This document shows, piece by piece, positions 1 to 6,480 of a stretch of DNA of 7,251 bases. Every line of letters begins with the position of its first letter. Within the stretch, counting starts at the first letter, position 1. This DNA comes from Oscillospiraceae bacterium. GTDB taxonomy: Bacteria > Bacillota > Clostridia > Oscillospirales > Ruminococcaceae. The DNA lies in assembly GCA_031285645.1 (NCBI GenBank), contig JAITVU010000031.1:1-7251 (forward strand). The letters are read 5' to 3'. The notes beneath the pieces were generated by a model, which saw nothing but the letters and a program-made list of their open reading frames with translations, did no database searches and was not told the origin of the DNA. The translations under genes and the position numbers were made by a program.

Positions 1-372
1 CGCCCCAGGCTAAGCACAAATGAAGTTAAACTTCGCATAGGCTTCGCACCTGCCCTTTCTATATTTTTAGTGTTTTTAAGATCAAAGCCAATATATGGCA
101 TAAATAATATACTGTTTGCAAATAAAAAGCGCCGACATACGCCAAAACACGTTTGAGGCAGCTCTTACATCTATTTTGCGGGTAATAATCATGAATAACC
201 GTTATTGACACAACAACTTCAAAATATGGAGTATTTACATGCTGTCTGCCATATTATATCAAATTCAGGGCTATTTGGAAAGAAGCAATACTAAACATTG
301 GCAAAAACACCGCTCAAATACCAGATTTCACTGTTTTGTGATTCGGTATGGGGTATATATTTTAAATACTGC
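1..372. other. Upstream intergenic region with no recognisable gene
   Basis: I see no convincing gene here. Plus frame 1 is open from the window edge to a TGA at 151-153 (about 50 codons). It has no start in view and no family resemblance, so it could be the tail of an upstream gene or chance. A short dyad GAAGTT-A-AACTTC sits near the left edge. A TTGACA near 204 has no usable -10 at 16-18 bases. The heptamer CGGTATG at 344-350 repeats a half-site of the TetR operator at 404-424 and could be a weak extra contact, but it has no partner arm at the right distance. Confidence 0.5.
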
Positions 373-401
373 TTGACAAGAAGAAAAGAAAATGCTATTC
401 T
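373..401 (+). promoter_or_regulatory. Vegetative sigma-A promoter of the tetR-MFS unit
   Basis: The -35 box TTGACA (373-378) and -10 box TATTCT (396-401) are separated by exactly 17 bases. Transcription should begin near 407-409, inside the palindrome that follows. The leader to the TetR start codon at 440 would be about 32 nt. No comparable promoter is visible in front of the transporter gene, so this one probably drives both genes. Confidence 0.8.
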
Positions 402-403
402 CT

Positions 404-424
404 ATACATACCGACGGTATGTAT
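404..424. promoter_or_regulatory. Probable TetR-family operator (perfect palindrome)
   Basis: ATACATACCG at 404-413 and CGGTATGTAT at 415-424 form a perfect 10-bp inverted repeat around a single central A (414). It begins 3 bases after the -10 box and covers the expected transcription start, so a bound dimer would block the promoter. The size and one-base centre fit sites bound by dimeric TetR-family repressors, and the gene for such a repressor starts 15 bases downstream. That this repressor binds here is inferred from position. Confidence 0.8.
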
Positions 425-439
425 GTAAAAGGAGGATGT

Positions 440-1093
440 ATGGCAAGGAATAAATACCCTGAAGAGACTGTGAAAAGGATTCTGGACGTATCGCTGCAAC
501 TGTTTTTGGAAAAGGGGTATGAGCACACATCAATACAGGACATTATTGACCATTTGGGCGGGCTCAGCAAAGGGGCGATATACCACCACTTCAAGTCTAA
601 AGAAGAGATAATGATCGCGGTTATGGATCGTTTGTACAGCTATGACCCCAAATGGGATGATGTTATGCAAAACGGCGCTATGACGGGCCTTGAGAAGCTC
701 AGGGAAATGGTTCGCCTATCGGTCAACAATCCCGCCCAGCGCGACGTGTTCAGCACTGCGCCCAATATGCTTGAAAACAGCAAGATGCTGACAATGCAGA
801 TGCAGGGTATCATGGAGGAAGCGGTGCCGCGTTATATTCAGCCGATCATTGAACAGGGCGTGGCTGATGGATCCATTAAGACGGCATATCCGCGGGAAAT
901 GGCGGAGAGTGTTCTTTTGTTGCTCAATCTATGGCTTAATCCGATGGTTTTTTATGCCGATACCGAAACCATGCTCAAAAGGTTTGCCTTTGCCGGCGAC
1001 CTGTTTAAAGGCGTCGGCCTGGATATCTTGAACCATGATATTATTGAGCGCCTGATTGAATACTATGATTTATACGGCGCCAACAAAAAATAG
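440..1093 (+). CDS. TetR/AcrR-family transcriptional repressor
   Basis: This is a 217-residue cytoplasmic DNA-binding protein, the usual length for the family. The N-terminal TetR domain spans about residues 8-55. Its helix-turn-helix runs from about T30 to F51, with the hallmark stretch LSKGAIYHHFKSKEEI at 42-57. The remaining mostly helical part (about 60-217) should form the dimerisation and ligand pocket. I start it at ATG 440, preceded by AGGAGG (430-435). The same frame is open to an ATG at 392, but that start and the ATG at 419 fall on the promoter and operator and lack a ribosome binding site. It precedes an MFS exporter on the same strand, so the likely role is to repress its own promoter and the pump until a drug or metabolite binds. 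The ligand cannot be read from the sequence. Confidence 0.93.
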   Translation: MARNKYPEETVKRILDVSLQLFLEKGYEHTSIQDIIDHLGGLSKGAIYHHFKSKEEIMIAVMDRLYSYDPKWDDVMQNGAMTGLEKLREMVRLSVNNPAQRDVFSTAPNMLENSKMLTMQMQGIMEEAVPRYIQPIIEQGVADGSIKTAYPREMAESVLLLLNLWLNPMVFYADTETMLKRFAFAGDLFKGVGLDILNHDIIERLIEYYDLYGANKK

Positions 1094-1119
1094 CCGCGCG
1101 ACGTTCTTGATACCAAATA

Positions 1120-1181
1120 CCGGCAAAGCCGGCTATGCGCCTCTGCGGCGGGGCGGTTCATTACCGGGCCATTTGCCGCAG
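1120..1181 (+). other. Structured intercistronic leader between tetR and the transporter
   Basis: Two hairpins lie in the 136-base gap. The first is CCGGC (1120-1124), AAA, GCCGG (1128-1132). The second has outer arms CTGCGGC (1143-1149) and GCCGCAG (1175-1181) around an inner CGGT (1154-1157), TCATT, ACCG (1163-1166). Neither is followed by a T-run, so these are not intrinsic terminators. No good promoter is visible in the gap. The structure may affect mRNA stability or transporter expression. A 32-codon frame (ATG 1135 to TGA 1233) crosses this structure and overlaps the transporter start by ATGA, but it has no clear ribosome binding site. Confidence 0.45.
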
Positions 1182-1229
1182 GATTGGCTTTGTAACATAC
1201 ATTTTATTCTGCGGGGAAAAGGGGCTAAG

Positions 1230-2492
1230 ATGAGTAATAATGACAAAACGCTCACAAAAACGCATGAGAGGCTTTTTAAGAAAGACTTCACACTCGTTGT
1301 ACTCGGTCAGATCATATCGATTTTCGGCAATTCGGTTCTGCGCTTCGCGCTGCCGCTCTATATTCTTGACCAGAGCGGCTCCGCCGCGCTTTTCGGCGCG
1401 GTGTCTGCGTTGGCGTTTCTGCCGATGATCATCATGTCGCCCGTAGGCGGTATCATTGCCGACAGGGTGAACAAGCAGCGGATTATGGTGGCGCTCGATT
1501 TTCTGACAGCGGCGCTGATCATCGGGTTCATGATTGTCAGCGGCCACACCAGCATCACGCCGCTTGTCATCATCATGATGATGCTGCTTTATGGCATTCA
1601 GGGCGCGTACTCACCAGCCGTACAGGCCAGTTTGCCTTTACTCGTAAGCGGTGAAAATTTGGTGCCCGCCAATGCCGTTGTCAACCTCGTCAACTCCTTC
1701 TCCGGACTGCTCGGGCCTGTCGTGGGCGGTATGCTTTACGCCGGATACGGATTGGAGCCGATTTTGCAGGTCAGCGCCGGGTGTTTTGCGCTTTCGGCCG
1801 TTATGGAGCTTTTTATCCGCATTCCACATCAGCGCCGGGATACAAAGGGCGGGATGCTTGCCATCGTGCGCGATGATATGCGCGAAAGCGTCCATTTTAT
1901 CCTGAAGGAAAGACCTGTACTGGCTAAAGGGATTGTCCTGCTTTTTTGTTTTAATATTTTTCTGAGTTCCATGATCGTCATCGGCCTGCCGGTGCTGGTT
2001 ACACAGACACTCAATATGGGCAGCAGATTATACGGCATAGCCCAGGGGGTCATGGCGGCCGGGGGACTGGCCGGCGGCCTTGTGGCCGGTGTTTTTGGAA
2101 AGAAGCTTAAAATAAACAATATATACCTGCTTCTTGTCGTCTGCGCCGCGGGTATTCTCCCCATGGTTCTGGCGCTGTTGCCGGGCGTTCCCGTGATGGT
2201 GAGCTACATTGTGATTACGGTTATGTGCTTCCTCCTCATGATTTCGGCAACCCTCTTCAGCATTAAAATGTTGGCTTTTGTGCAAGCGCAAACCCCGGTC
2301 AATATTGTGGGGAAGGTCATCTCATTTCTCATGGCTGTGTCCATGTGCTCGCAACCGATCGGCCAGGCCTTATACGGTGTTTTGTTTGAACGCCTGGCCG
2401 CTTTTCCCTGGGTGGTCATGCTGGGCGCCTGTATCGCGTCGTTTTTAACCGCGCTGTTTTCAAAGAGGGTTTACAGCCGTTTATCGGAGTGA
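1230..2492 (+). CDS. MFS efflux transporter, MefA-like/DHA3-type
   Basis: This is a 420-residue integral membrane protein with about 12 hydrophobic helices in two six-helix halves, separated by a charged central loop near residues 198-230. Family signatures are visible. The MFS motif A is GGIIADRVNKQR (73-84) between helices 2 and 3. An antiporter-type motif C is GLLGPVVGG (159-167) in helix 5. A late VQAQTPVNIVGKV stretch (351-363) is typical of the macrolide-efflux-like branch. It probably exports a drug or toxic metabolite in exchange for protons; the substrate is unknown. I start it at ATG 1230, preceded by AAAAGGGG (1217-1224). The frame extends upstream to 1056, but those 58 residues are hydrophilic, overlap tetR and have no ribosome binding site. 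It is most likely co-transcribed with the upstream repressor and ends at the terminator at 2682-2737. Confidence 0.9.
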   Translation: MSNNDKTLTKTHERLFKKDFTLVVLGQIISIFGNSVLRFALPLYILDQSGSAALFGAVSALAFLPMIIMSPVGGIIADRVNKQRIMVALDFLTAALIIGFMIVSGHTSITPLVIIMMMLLYGIQGAYSPAVQASLPLLVSGENLVPANAVVNLVNSFSGLLGPVVGGMLYAGYGLEPILQVSAGCFALSAVMELFIRIPHQRRDTKGGMLAIVRDDMRESVHFILKERPVLAKGIVLLFCFNIFLSSMIVIGLPVLVTQTLNMGSRLYGIAQGVMAAGGLAGGLVAGVFGKKLKINNIYLLLVVCAAGILPMVLALLPGVPVMVSYIVITVMCFLLMISATLFSIKMLAFVQAQTPVNIVGKVISFLMAVSMCSQPIGQALYGVLFERLAAFPWVVMLGACIASFLTALFSKRVYSRLSE

Positions 2493-2494
2493 TA

Positions 2495-2660
2495 TATAGT
2501 CAAACTTAAAATGGGCACATTTTAAAGTTTGAAAGCAAAGCTTTCAAGTCATGCCATAAGCGTGACGTTTGACTATGAAGAACGAACAAGCCGCTTCGCG
2601 GTATCCTGCCGATAGGCAGGATTAAAAACGGTGGGCCTGTTTTCAACTTGTTCTACTATA
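2495..2660. repeat. Nested inverted-repeat cluster, possible MITE-like palindromic element
   Basis: A 166-bp stretch is bounded by TATAGT (2495-2500) and ACTATA (2655-2660) and filled with hairpins. In order: arms 2496-2505 and 2567-2576 are a perfect 10-bp pair. Inside them are a stem 2500-2513/2518-2532 with one bulge and an 8-bp stem 2529-2536/2540-2547. The second half is closed by GAACAAG (2584-2590) and CTTGTTC (2647-2653). It holds CCGC-TTC-GCGG (2591-2601), ATCCTGCC-GATA-GGCAGGAT (2603-2622) and AAAAC/GTTTT (2625-2629/2639-2643). It starts 2 bases after the transporter stop codon and contains no gene. The shape suggests a non-autonomous mobile or REP-like palindromic repeat; a structured 3' UTR is the alternative. 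Only one copy is present here, so mobility is inference. Confidence 0.55.
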
Positions 2661-2681
2661 GCCGATAAACAGTTATTCATG

Positions 2682-2737
2682 AAAAAAGGGCTGCCGCAAG
2701 ACAATCCGTGAGGATTGTCTTGCGGCAGCCCTTTTTT
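2682..2737. terminator. Bidirectional intrinsic terminator between convergent genes
   Basis: There is a perfect 26-bp inverted repeat, 2682-2707 with 2712-2737, around a 4-base GTGA loop. Its outer six pairs are A:T, so each strand ends its GC-rich stem with a run of six T. It lies between the ends of the plus-strand transporter and the minus-strand kinase and should stop both transcripts. Two smaller dyads lie on the kinase side: ACGAT-T-ATCGT (2748-2758), and ATGCCG-CA-CGGCAT (2797-2810) directly abutting the kinase stop codon. Neither has a T-run. Confidence 0.93.
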
Positions 2738-2810
2738 ATATATCCGCACGATTATCGTAGGCCATTTTATGTATCAACCGGGCGGCCTTTGATGTGATGC
2801 CGCACGGCAT

Positions 2811-5516
2811 TTAATTATCAGGATCAAGATACCCGCCCATAACGGTAAATAATGTGTCGATATCCAAAGGCTTGGCGACGTGGTTGTTCATGCCTGCCTC
2901 AATGCAGAGCAATTCATCCTCTTTAAAAGCGTTGGCCGTCATGGCGATAATGGGAATGGTTTTAGCGAGGTCCGTGCCCATGGCGCGGATCTGCCTGGTG
3001 GCGCTGAGGCCGTCGAGTACAGGCATCTGAACATCCATCAGAATCAGATCGTAATCCGGGCCCTTTTGCGCAAACAGATCCACGGCCTGTTTGCCGTCAC
3101 AGGCGCATTCGATGTCAATACCCGTGTCGCCGAGGATACTCATGATGATTTCGCGGTTTATTTCGATATCCTCGACAAGAAGAATCTTCTTGCCGCACCA
3201 GTTCTTTTTGGCCGCCGTGCCGGGCGGCTGCATGGAAACGAGCGTGTTCTCCGTGAGCTGCACGATGGTGTTGTAGAGCACGGAGGGCAATACGGGCTTG
3301 GGAAGAAAGTTTGTAACGCCGAATGTTTTGGCTTCCTGCTCGATATCGCTCCAATCCGCAACCGATATCATCACGACAATGACGTCGTCGCCGGTGATTT
3401 CCCTTATTTGGCGCGCCGTGTCTCCGCCGTTCATACCGGGCATGTTCCAATCCATGAATATCATGTCGTACGGGTTGCCCGCCTTGTAACTCCTGCGCAC
3501 AGCCTCAATGGCCTGGGGCCCGCTTGCGGCCGTATCGCACGCCAGGGAAAACGTGCCGAGTATGTTTTGGAAATATTCAAGGACGTCATCAGAATCGTCA
3601 ACAACGAGTATGTGCATGCGTTCCGGCAGCGAAGCCGCGGATGTACCCGACGCGAGCGGCCCGCCCCAGCCCACCTCAATTTCAAATATAAAGGAGGAGC
3701 CTTTTCCGGGCTCGCTTTCGACCCAAATGTCTCCGCCCATCAGATTGATTATCTTTTTGCAGATGGCGAGGCCGAGGCCGGTCCCGCCATATTGTCTCGT
3801 GATGCTGCCGTCCGCCTGCTCGAAGGACTGAAAAAGGCGTTTCTGCCCCTCGGCGTCGATGCCGACGCCGTTATCGATGACCTCGAGATGCAGGCGGGAA
3901 CGGGCGTTGTCAAGAGTTTCTTCGCGCATTTTAAGGACAATGCGGCCGCCCTCCGGCGTGAACTTCACAGCGTTGCCCATCAGATTGATCAGCACCTGGG
4001 AGAGGCGCAGTTCATCGCTGACAATTTTGCGCGTCAGGACGCCGCCTAAATCGACATGCAGGTCCTGATGTTTCTCATCCAGTTTAACCTGGATGACATT
4101 GAAGACATTCTGCATCATTTTTTCAAAATCGAACTCATTTTGGACAATATCAAATTTGTCGGCGTCGATCTTGGACATATCGAGCACATCGTTGATAATG
4201 CCGAGCAGCTGGCGCGAGGAAGCGTCTATTTTATCGAGGCAGTAACGGATTTTTAGTACATCATCCGCTTTTTTGGCTATAGTCGACATGCCGATAATCG
4301 CGTTCATTGGCGTGCGTATTTCATGGCTCATCCGTGAGAGAAACTCGGATTTGGCCTTTGTGCTGGCCATCGCGGCTTCCCGTGCCTCGTTGAGCTTTCC
4401 GAACGTCTCATTGCGCGATATTGACGACGCGATAATGAGCGCGCCGGATTCCATGGTTTCAGCTTCCATTTCCGTAAAAGCAAGGCCCCTTGTGCAGTCG
4501 TCAAATCTGAAAAAGCCCCAGAAAGAACCGTGCAGGTATAAAGGGATCAGCATGGTTGAGAGGGCCTGGGTCATGCCGGGCAGATGTAACAGGCCCTCTG
4601 GCATTGAATCCGCCTGTTTCAATATATAGCGGCGCGGCGCGAAAACCTGATGCCAGTTTTCCGCCATCGCGGCATAAGCAATATGGCCGTCAGGGGTATC
4701 CTGCGTCACCAGTGATTGATCTTTTTCCCACACGGAGCGCTGGAAACAGCAAAGCCCCTCCTCCGAAGGCGCGTTCCTGAAAATATAGGCGCGGTCGGCC
4801 TGCACACTGTCGCCGAGGATTTGAAGGGACTGGAGCAGCACGGTTTCATAATCCTGGTAAAACCCGCCGATAATCATGGCGGCGGCTGAGTTCGCCGCAC
4901 GCAGAAGGCGGTTCTGTTCAGCAAGGTCGCCCTCTGATATTCCGCCCGCGAGCTTTTTGAATTCTCTTTCAATGTCGCGCACCTGCTGTTCGGTCCACCT
5001 CAGGCGCGACATATCGAGCACGATGGCGGCGATGCGCACGGCGCGGCCGTTTTCGTCCTTTTCATAGACAATGGCGCTCTCATAAACGGATACGATGCTG
5101 CCGTCCCGCCGGCGCATTCTGTATTCAACGGCATAGTGATCCCGCCGGCCTTCAATGCAGTCGTTGACCAGAGCGTCGACCATTTCTATATCGTCCTCAA
5201 AGGTGAGTTGGCGCCTTGTATTGCCGCTGTGCGGCAGATCGCCCGGTTCATAGCCGGTGAGGTTGGCCACAGTTCTGTTAAGATTAATTTCTCCCGTTGG
5301 TATGTGCCAGTTGAGCAGCCCAACACCCGCGGACTCTGCGAGCGTACTCATGGCCCGCGCCGTTAAATGGGCGGGATTACCCTCAAAATCCTCCCTGCCT
5401 GAAACGATCCGATGCTGAGATTCTTTAAACCCTCTGTCACCCATGGCGGCGGTATCGTGATCATGTTCCTCTGTGCCGCCAAGACAAAGAGGGTCGTTGC
5501 TATTATTCCGGTACAT
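2811..5516 (-). CDS. Soluble hybrid sensor histidine kinase (PAS-GAF-HisKA-HATPase-REC-REC)
   Basis: This 901-residue protein has no membrane helix or signal peptide, so it senses a cytoplasmic cue. Domains in order: a hydrophilic N-terminus; a PAS domain at about 55-170; a helical linker at 172-206; a GAF domain at about 207-370; HisKA at 389-455 with the phosphoacceptor H398 in HEIRTP; and the ATPase at about 501-617 with N-box N515, DNGVGI at 548-553, an FEQ box near 566 and GGTGLGL at 577-583. Receiver 1 (634-755) has D640/D641, phospho-acceptor D689, S718 and K740. Receiver 2 (776-894) has E782/D783, D828, T860 and K882. All catalytic residues are intact. There is no HPt or DNA-binding domain, so output must pass to an unlinked partner or stay within the protein. 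The start is ATG 5514-5516 with AAAGGG 8 bases upstream. A frame from TTG 5585 is open but would cover the promoter. The ligands of PAS and GAF are unknown. Confidence 0.93.
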   Translation of the reverse strand: MYRNNSNDPLCLGGTEEHDHDTAAMGDRGFKESQHRIVSGREDFEGNPAHLTARAMSTLAESAGVGLLNWHIPTGEINLNRTVANLTGYEPGDLPHSGNTRRQLTFEDDIEMVDALVNDCIEGRRDHYAVEYRMRRRDGSIVSVYESAIVYEKDENGRAVRIAAIVLDMSRLRWTEQQVRDIEREFKKLAGGISEGDLAEQNRLLRAANSAAAMIIGGFYQDYETVLLQSLQILGDSVQADRAYIFRNAPSEEGLCCFQRSVWEKDQSLVTQDTPDGHIAYAAMAENWHQVFAPRRYILKQADSMPEGLLHLPGMTQALSTMLIPLYLHGSFWGFFRFDDCTRGLAFTEMEAETMESGALIIASSISRNETFGKLNEAREAAMASTKAKSEFLSRMSHEIRTPMNAIIGMSTIAKKADDVLKIRYCLDKIDASSRQLLGIINDVLDMSKIDADKFDIVQNEFDFEKMMQNVFNVIQVKLDEKHQDLHVDLGGVLTRKIVSDELRLSQVLINLMGNAVKFTPEGGRIVLKMREETLDNARSRLHLEVIDNGVGIDAEGQKRLFQSFEQADGSITRQYGGTGLGLAICKKIINLMGGDIWVESEPGKGSSFIFEIEVGWGGPLASGTSAASLPERMHILVVDDSDDVLEYFQNILGTFSLACDTAASGPQAIEAVRRSYKAGNPYDMIFMDWNMPGMNGGDTARQIREITGDDVIVVMISVADWSDIEQEAKTFGVTNFLPKPVLPSVLYNTIVQLTENTLVSMQPPGTAAKKNWCGKKILLVEDIEINREIIMSILGDTGIDIECACDGKQAVDLFAQKGPDYDLILMDVQMPVLDGLSATRQIRAMGTDLAKTIPIIAMTANAFKEDELLCIEAGMNNHVAKPLDIDTLFTVMGGYLDPDN

Positions 5517-5553
5517 ATAACGCGCCCTTTCAAAGACGGGTAATTTCGGTTTA

Positions 5554-5582
5554 AATATACAGTAGTGTACTAAGAAAGTCAA
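5554..5582 (-). promoter_or_regulatory. Sigma-A promoter of the hybrid kinase gene
   Basis: Read on the minus strand, TTGACT (5577-5582) and TATATT (5554-5559) are spaced by exactly 17 bases. Transcription would start near 5547, giving a leader of about 31 nt before ATG 5516. The spacer contains two small overlapping dyads, AGTA-GTG-TACT (5561-5571) and TACA-GTAG-TGTA, which could be a regulator contact but are too short to assign. This promoter excludes the TTG codons at 5583-5585 and 5580-5582 as the gene start. Confidence 0.8.
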
Positions 5583-5750
5583 CAATCAAAGTTTTCTTGT
5601 TTTTAACCTTTGCGGCAGCAGAATCAATGGCTTTATATATGTATCAAAGCAAATGCTTTTACATGAATTTTATGGTATGCGCTGAATATTATGTGAAACA
5701 GTGATTGAAAGGCGTTAATATTACGCACAGCACCCGGCAACGCCGCAAAC
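5583..5750. other. Intergenic region upstream of the kinase promoter
   Basis: I see no gene on either strand. The only local structure is the short palindrome AAAGCA-AA-TGCTTT (5646-5659), about 64 bases upstream of the kinase -35 box. It could be an operator but nothing else supports that. Confidence 0.4.
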
Positions 5751-5841
5751 CGTCCCCGGCGGCTCGCCGCCAGGGACGTTACGCGCGCAAACACGCGCAA
5801 CGGAGCCGCGCTTTTTAAAGCGCGACGGATTTGCGGCTCCG
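5751..5841. repeat. Chain of three GC-rich hairpins (palindromic element or structured RNA)
   Basis: Hairpin 1 pairs 5751-5762 with 5767-5778 (11 of 12 pairs) around a CTCG loop. Hairpin 2 pairs CGTT (5777-5780) plus GCGCG (5783-5787) with CGCGC (5794-5798) plus AACG (5799-5802). Hairpin 3 pairs CGGAGCCGC (5801-5809) with GCGGCTCCG (5833-5841) and encloses an inner dyad CGCGCTTT/AAAGCGCG (5807-5814/5817-5824). Neighbouring stems share bases at 5777-5778 and 5801-5802, so they cannot all form fully at once. No T-run follows on either strand, so this is not a standard terminator. It is far more GC-rich than the AT-rich DNA around it. A dispersed repeat is as likely as a functional RNA. Confidence 0.5.
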
Positions 5842-5919
5842 GGGATTAGCCTTGAAAGATTTCTTACACCGCACTTCCGGTATAAATTGGCATATATGGC
5901 TTCATTAAATAAGTTATAC

Positions 5920-6058
5920 TTATAAAAATACCCAGGGAAGAATACTTTCTTCCCTGGGTACGCTACGGCACGCCTCGCCGTTCAGTTACCGAGCAACCTC
6001 CGGGAGAGGCATGTCACTAGGCTTACTAATGATAACCCCCTCCTTTCATTATTAAGAT
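5920..6058 (-). ncRNA. Candidate stand-alone small RNA, family not recognised
   Basis: A minus-strand transcript of about 140 nt is framed by a consensus promoter (6065-6093) and an intrinsic terminator (5924-5960). The 5' end can form a hairpin between 6047-6056 and 6022-6031 (9 of 10 pairs). Its 15-nt loop (6032-6046) displays AAAGGAGGGGG, a Shine-Dalgarno-like purine run. A central stem pairs 6006-6013 with 5969-5976 (8 pairs including one G-U). An alternative short hairpin, ACGGC/GCCGT, lies within its 3' side. The 14-bp terminator stem completes the 3' end. No ATG, GTG or TTG lies at a normal distance from the GGAGG, so it does not look like an mRNA. It ends about 340 bases before the kinase promoter, so it is not a kinase leader. 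I tested it by memory against common riboswitches, 6S, SRP RNA, tmRNA and RNase P and saw no match. Confidence 0.6.
5924..5960 (-). terminator. Intrinsic terminator of the candidate small RNA
   Basis: A perfect 14-bp stem, 5929-5942 with 5947-5960, has a 4-base loop and is followed on the minus strand by five T (5924-5928). No T-run exists on the plus-strand side, so it is directional. A second dyad, ATAAGT-TAT-ACTTAT (5909-5923), directly abuts the T-run. Its role is unclear. Confidence 0.85.
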
Positions 6059-6064
6059 GTTTCT

Positions 6065-6093
6065 ATTATATACCCAATAATACAAATAATCAA
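6065..6093 (-). promoter_or_regulatory. Consensus sigma-A promoter of the candidate small RNA
   Basis: On the minus strand TTGATT (6088-6093) and a perfect TATAAT (6065-6070) are separated by exactly 17 bases. The start should lie near 6058-6060, one to four bases before the 5' hairpin of the RNA. This is the closest match to consensus in the window, which suggests strong, possibly constitutive expression. Confidence 0.82.
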
Positions 6094-6393
6094 GTGGTAT
6101 TTATGGCCTTTATCGGTATTCGTTCTGAAATTGCCGGCACCTTATGCGGCTTCACCACCGCATTGGCCTTGCATATGATAGTATGATACGATCTTTCGAA
6201 AACAGCTCGAAGCTTTACAAAACCTGAGCGGCCATACACTCTTTAATATTGAATCCTGTCTTTGCCTGAATGTGTTGACCGGATGCAGAGCTTCTTACCT
6301 GACCTTAAAGTCCGCCTATATATAGCTTGAAATGTTTGGATGCCGGCAAAGGAAATCAGCGTATGTATCAAATAAAATAATAACAAACCGTAT
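6094..6393. other. Intergenic region without a supported gene
   Basis: On the plus strand a 27-codon frame (ATG 6103 to TGA 6186) has no ribosome binding site. On the minus strand a frame of about 50 codons is open until a TGA at 6092-6090 inside the small-RNA -35 box, but it has no convincing start. I recognise neither product. They may be gene debris or chance. Confidence 0.4.
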
Positions 6394-6453
6394 TTGACTG
6401 CCCAAATTTCAATACATTTGGAATTTTGACAACTGTGATTCCTTCTTTATTCC
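6394..6453 (+). promoter_or_regulatory. Possible promoter region of the beta-helix protein gene
   Basis: TTGACA at 6426-6431 is followed after 16 bases by TATTCC (6448-6453), a moderate -10, which would give a leader of about 20 nt. An upstream TTGACT (6394-6399) has no acceptable -10. The dyad CCAAAT (6402-6407) / ATTTGG (6416-6421) lies just upstream of the TTGACA and could be a regulator site. The assignment is weaker than for the other promoters here. Confidence 0.4.
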
Positions 6454-6480
6454 ACCGCATCCACACAGAGAGGAGAAACA

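Noticed and set aside
1..153. Open plus-strand frame of about 50 codons running in from the left edge
   Set aside because: It could be the end of an upstream gene, but there is no recognisable sequence and no terminator after it, and this length can occur by chance in AT-rich DNA.
1161..1547. 128-codon minus-strand open frame across the transporter start
   Set aside because: It is antisense to the well-supported transporter, with histidine- and arginine-rich content typical of shadow frames and no promoter or family match.
2495..2660. Inverted-repeat cluster considered as a CRISPR array
   Set aside because: The repeats are inverted and all different. There are no direct repeats of equal length with regular spacers.
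2880..4049. 389-codon plus-strand open frame antisense to the kinase
   Set aside because: It lies wholly within the kinase coding sequence, has no ribosome binding site or recognisable domain, and is explained by the codon bias of the real gene on the other strand.
5929..5960. Perfect hairpin read as a plus-strand terminator
   Set aside because: No T-run follows on the plus strand. The T5 is only on the minus-strand side, so it terminates leftward transcription.
6103..6186. 27-codon plus-strand frame with a hydrophobic C-terminal half
   Set aside because: No ribosome binding site or family resemblance. A small membrane peptide cannot be excluded but is not supported.
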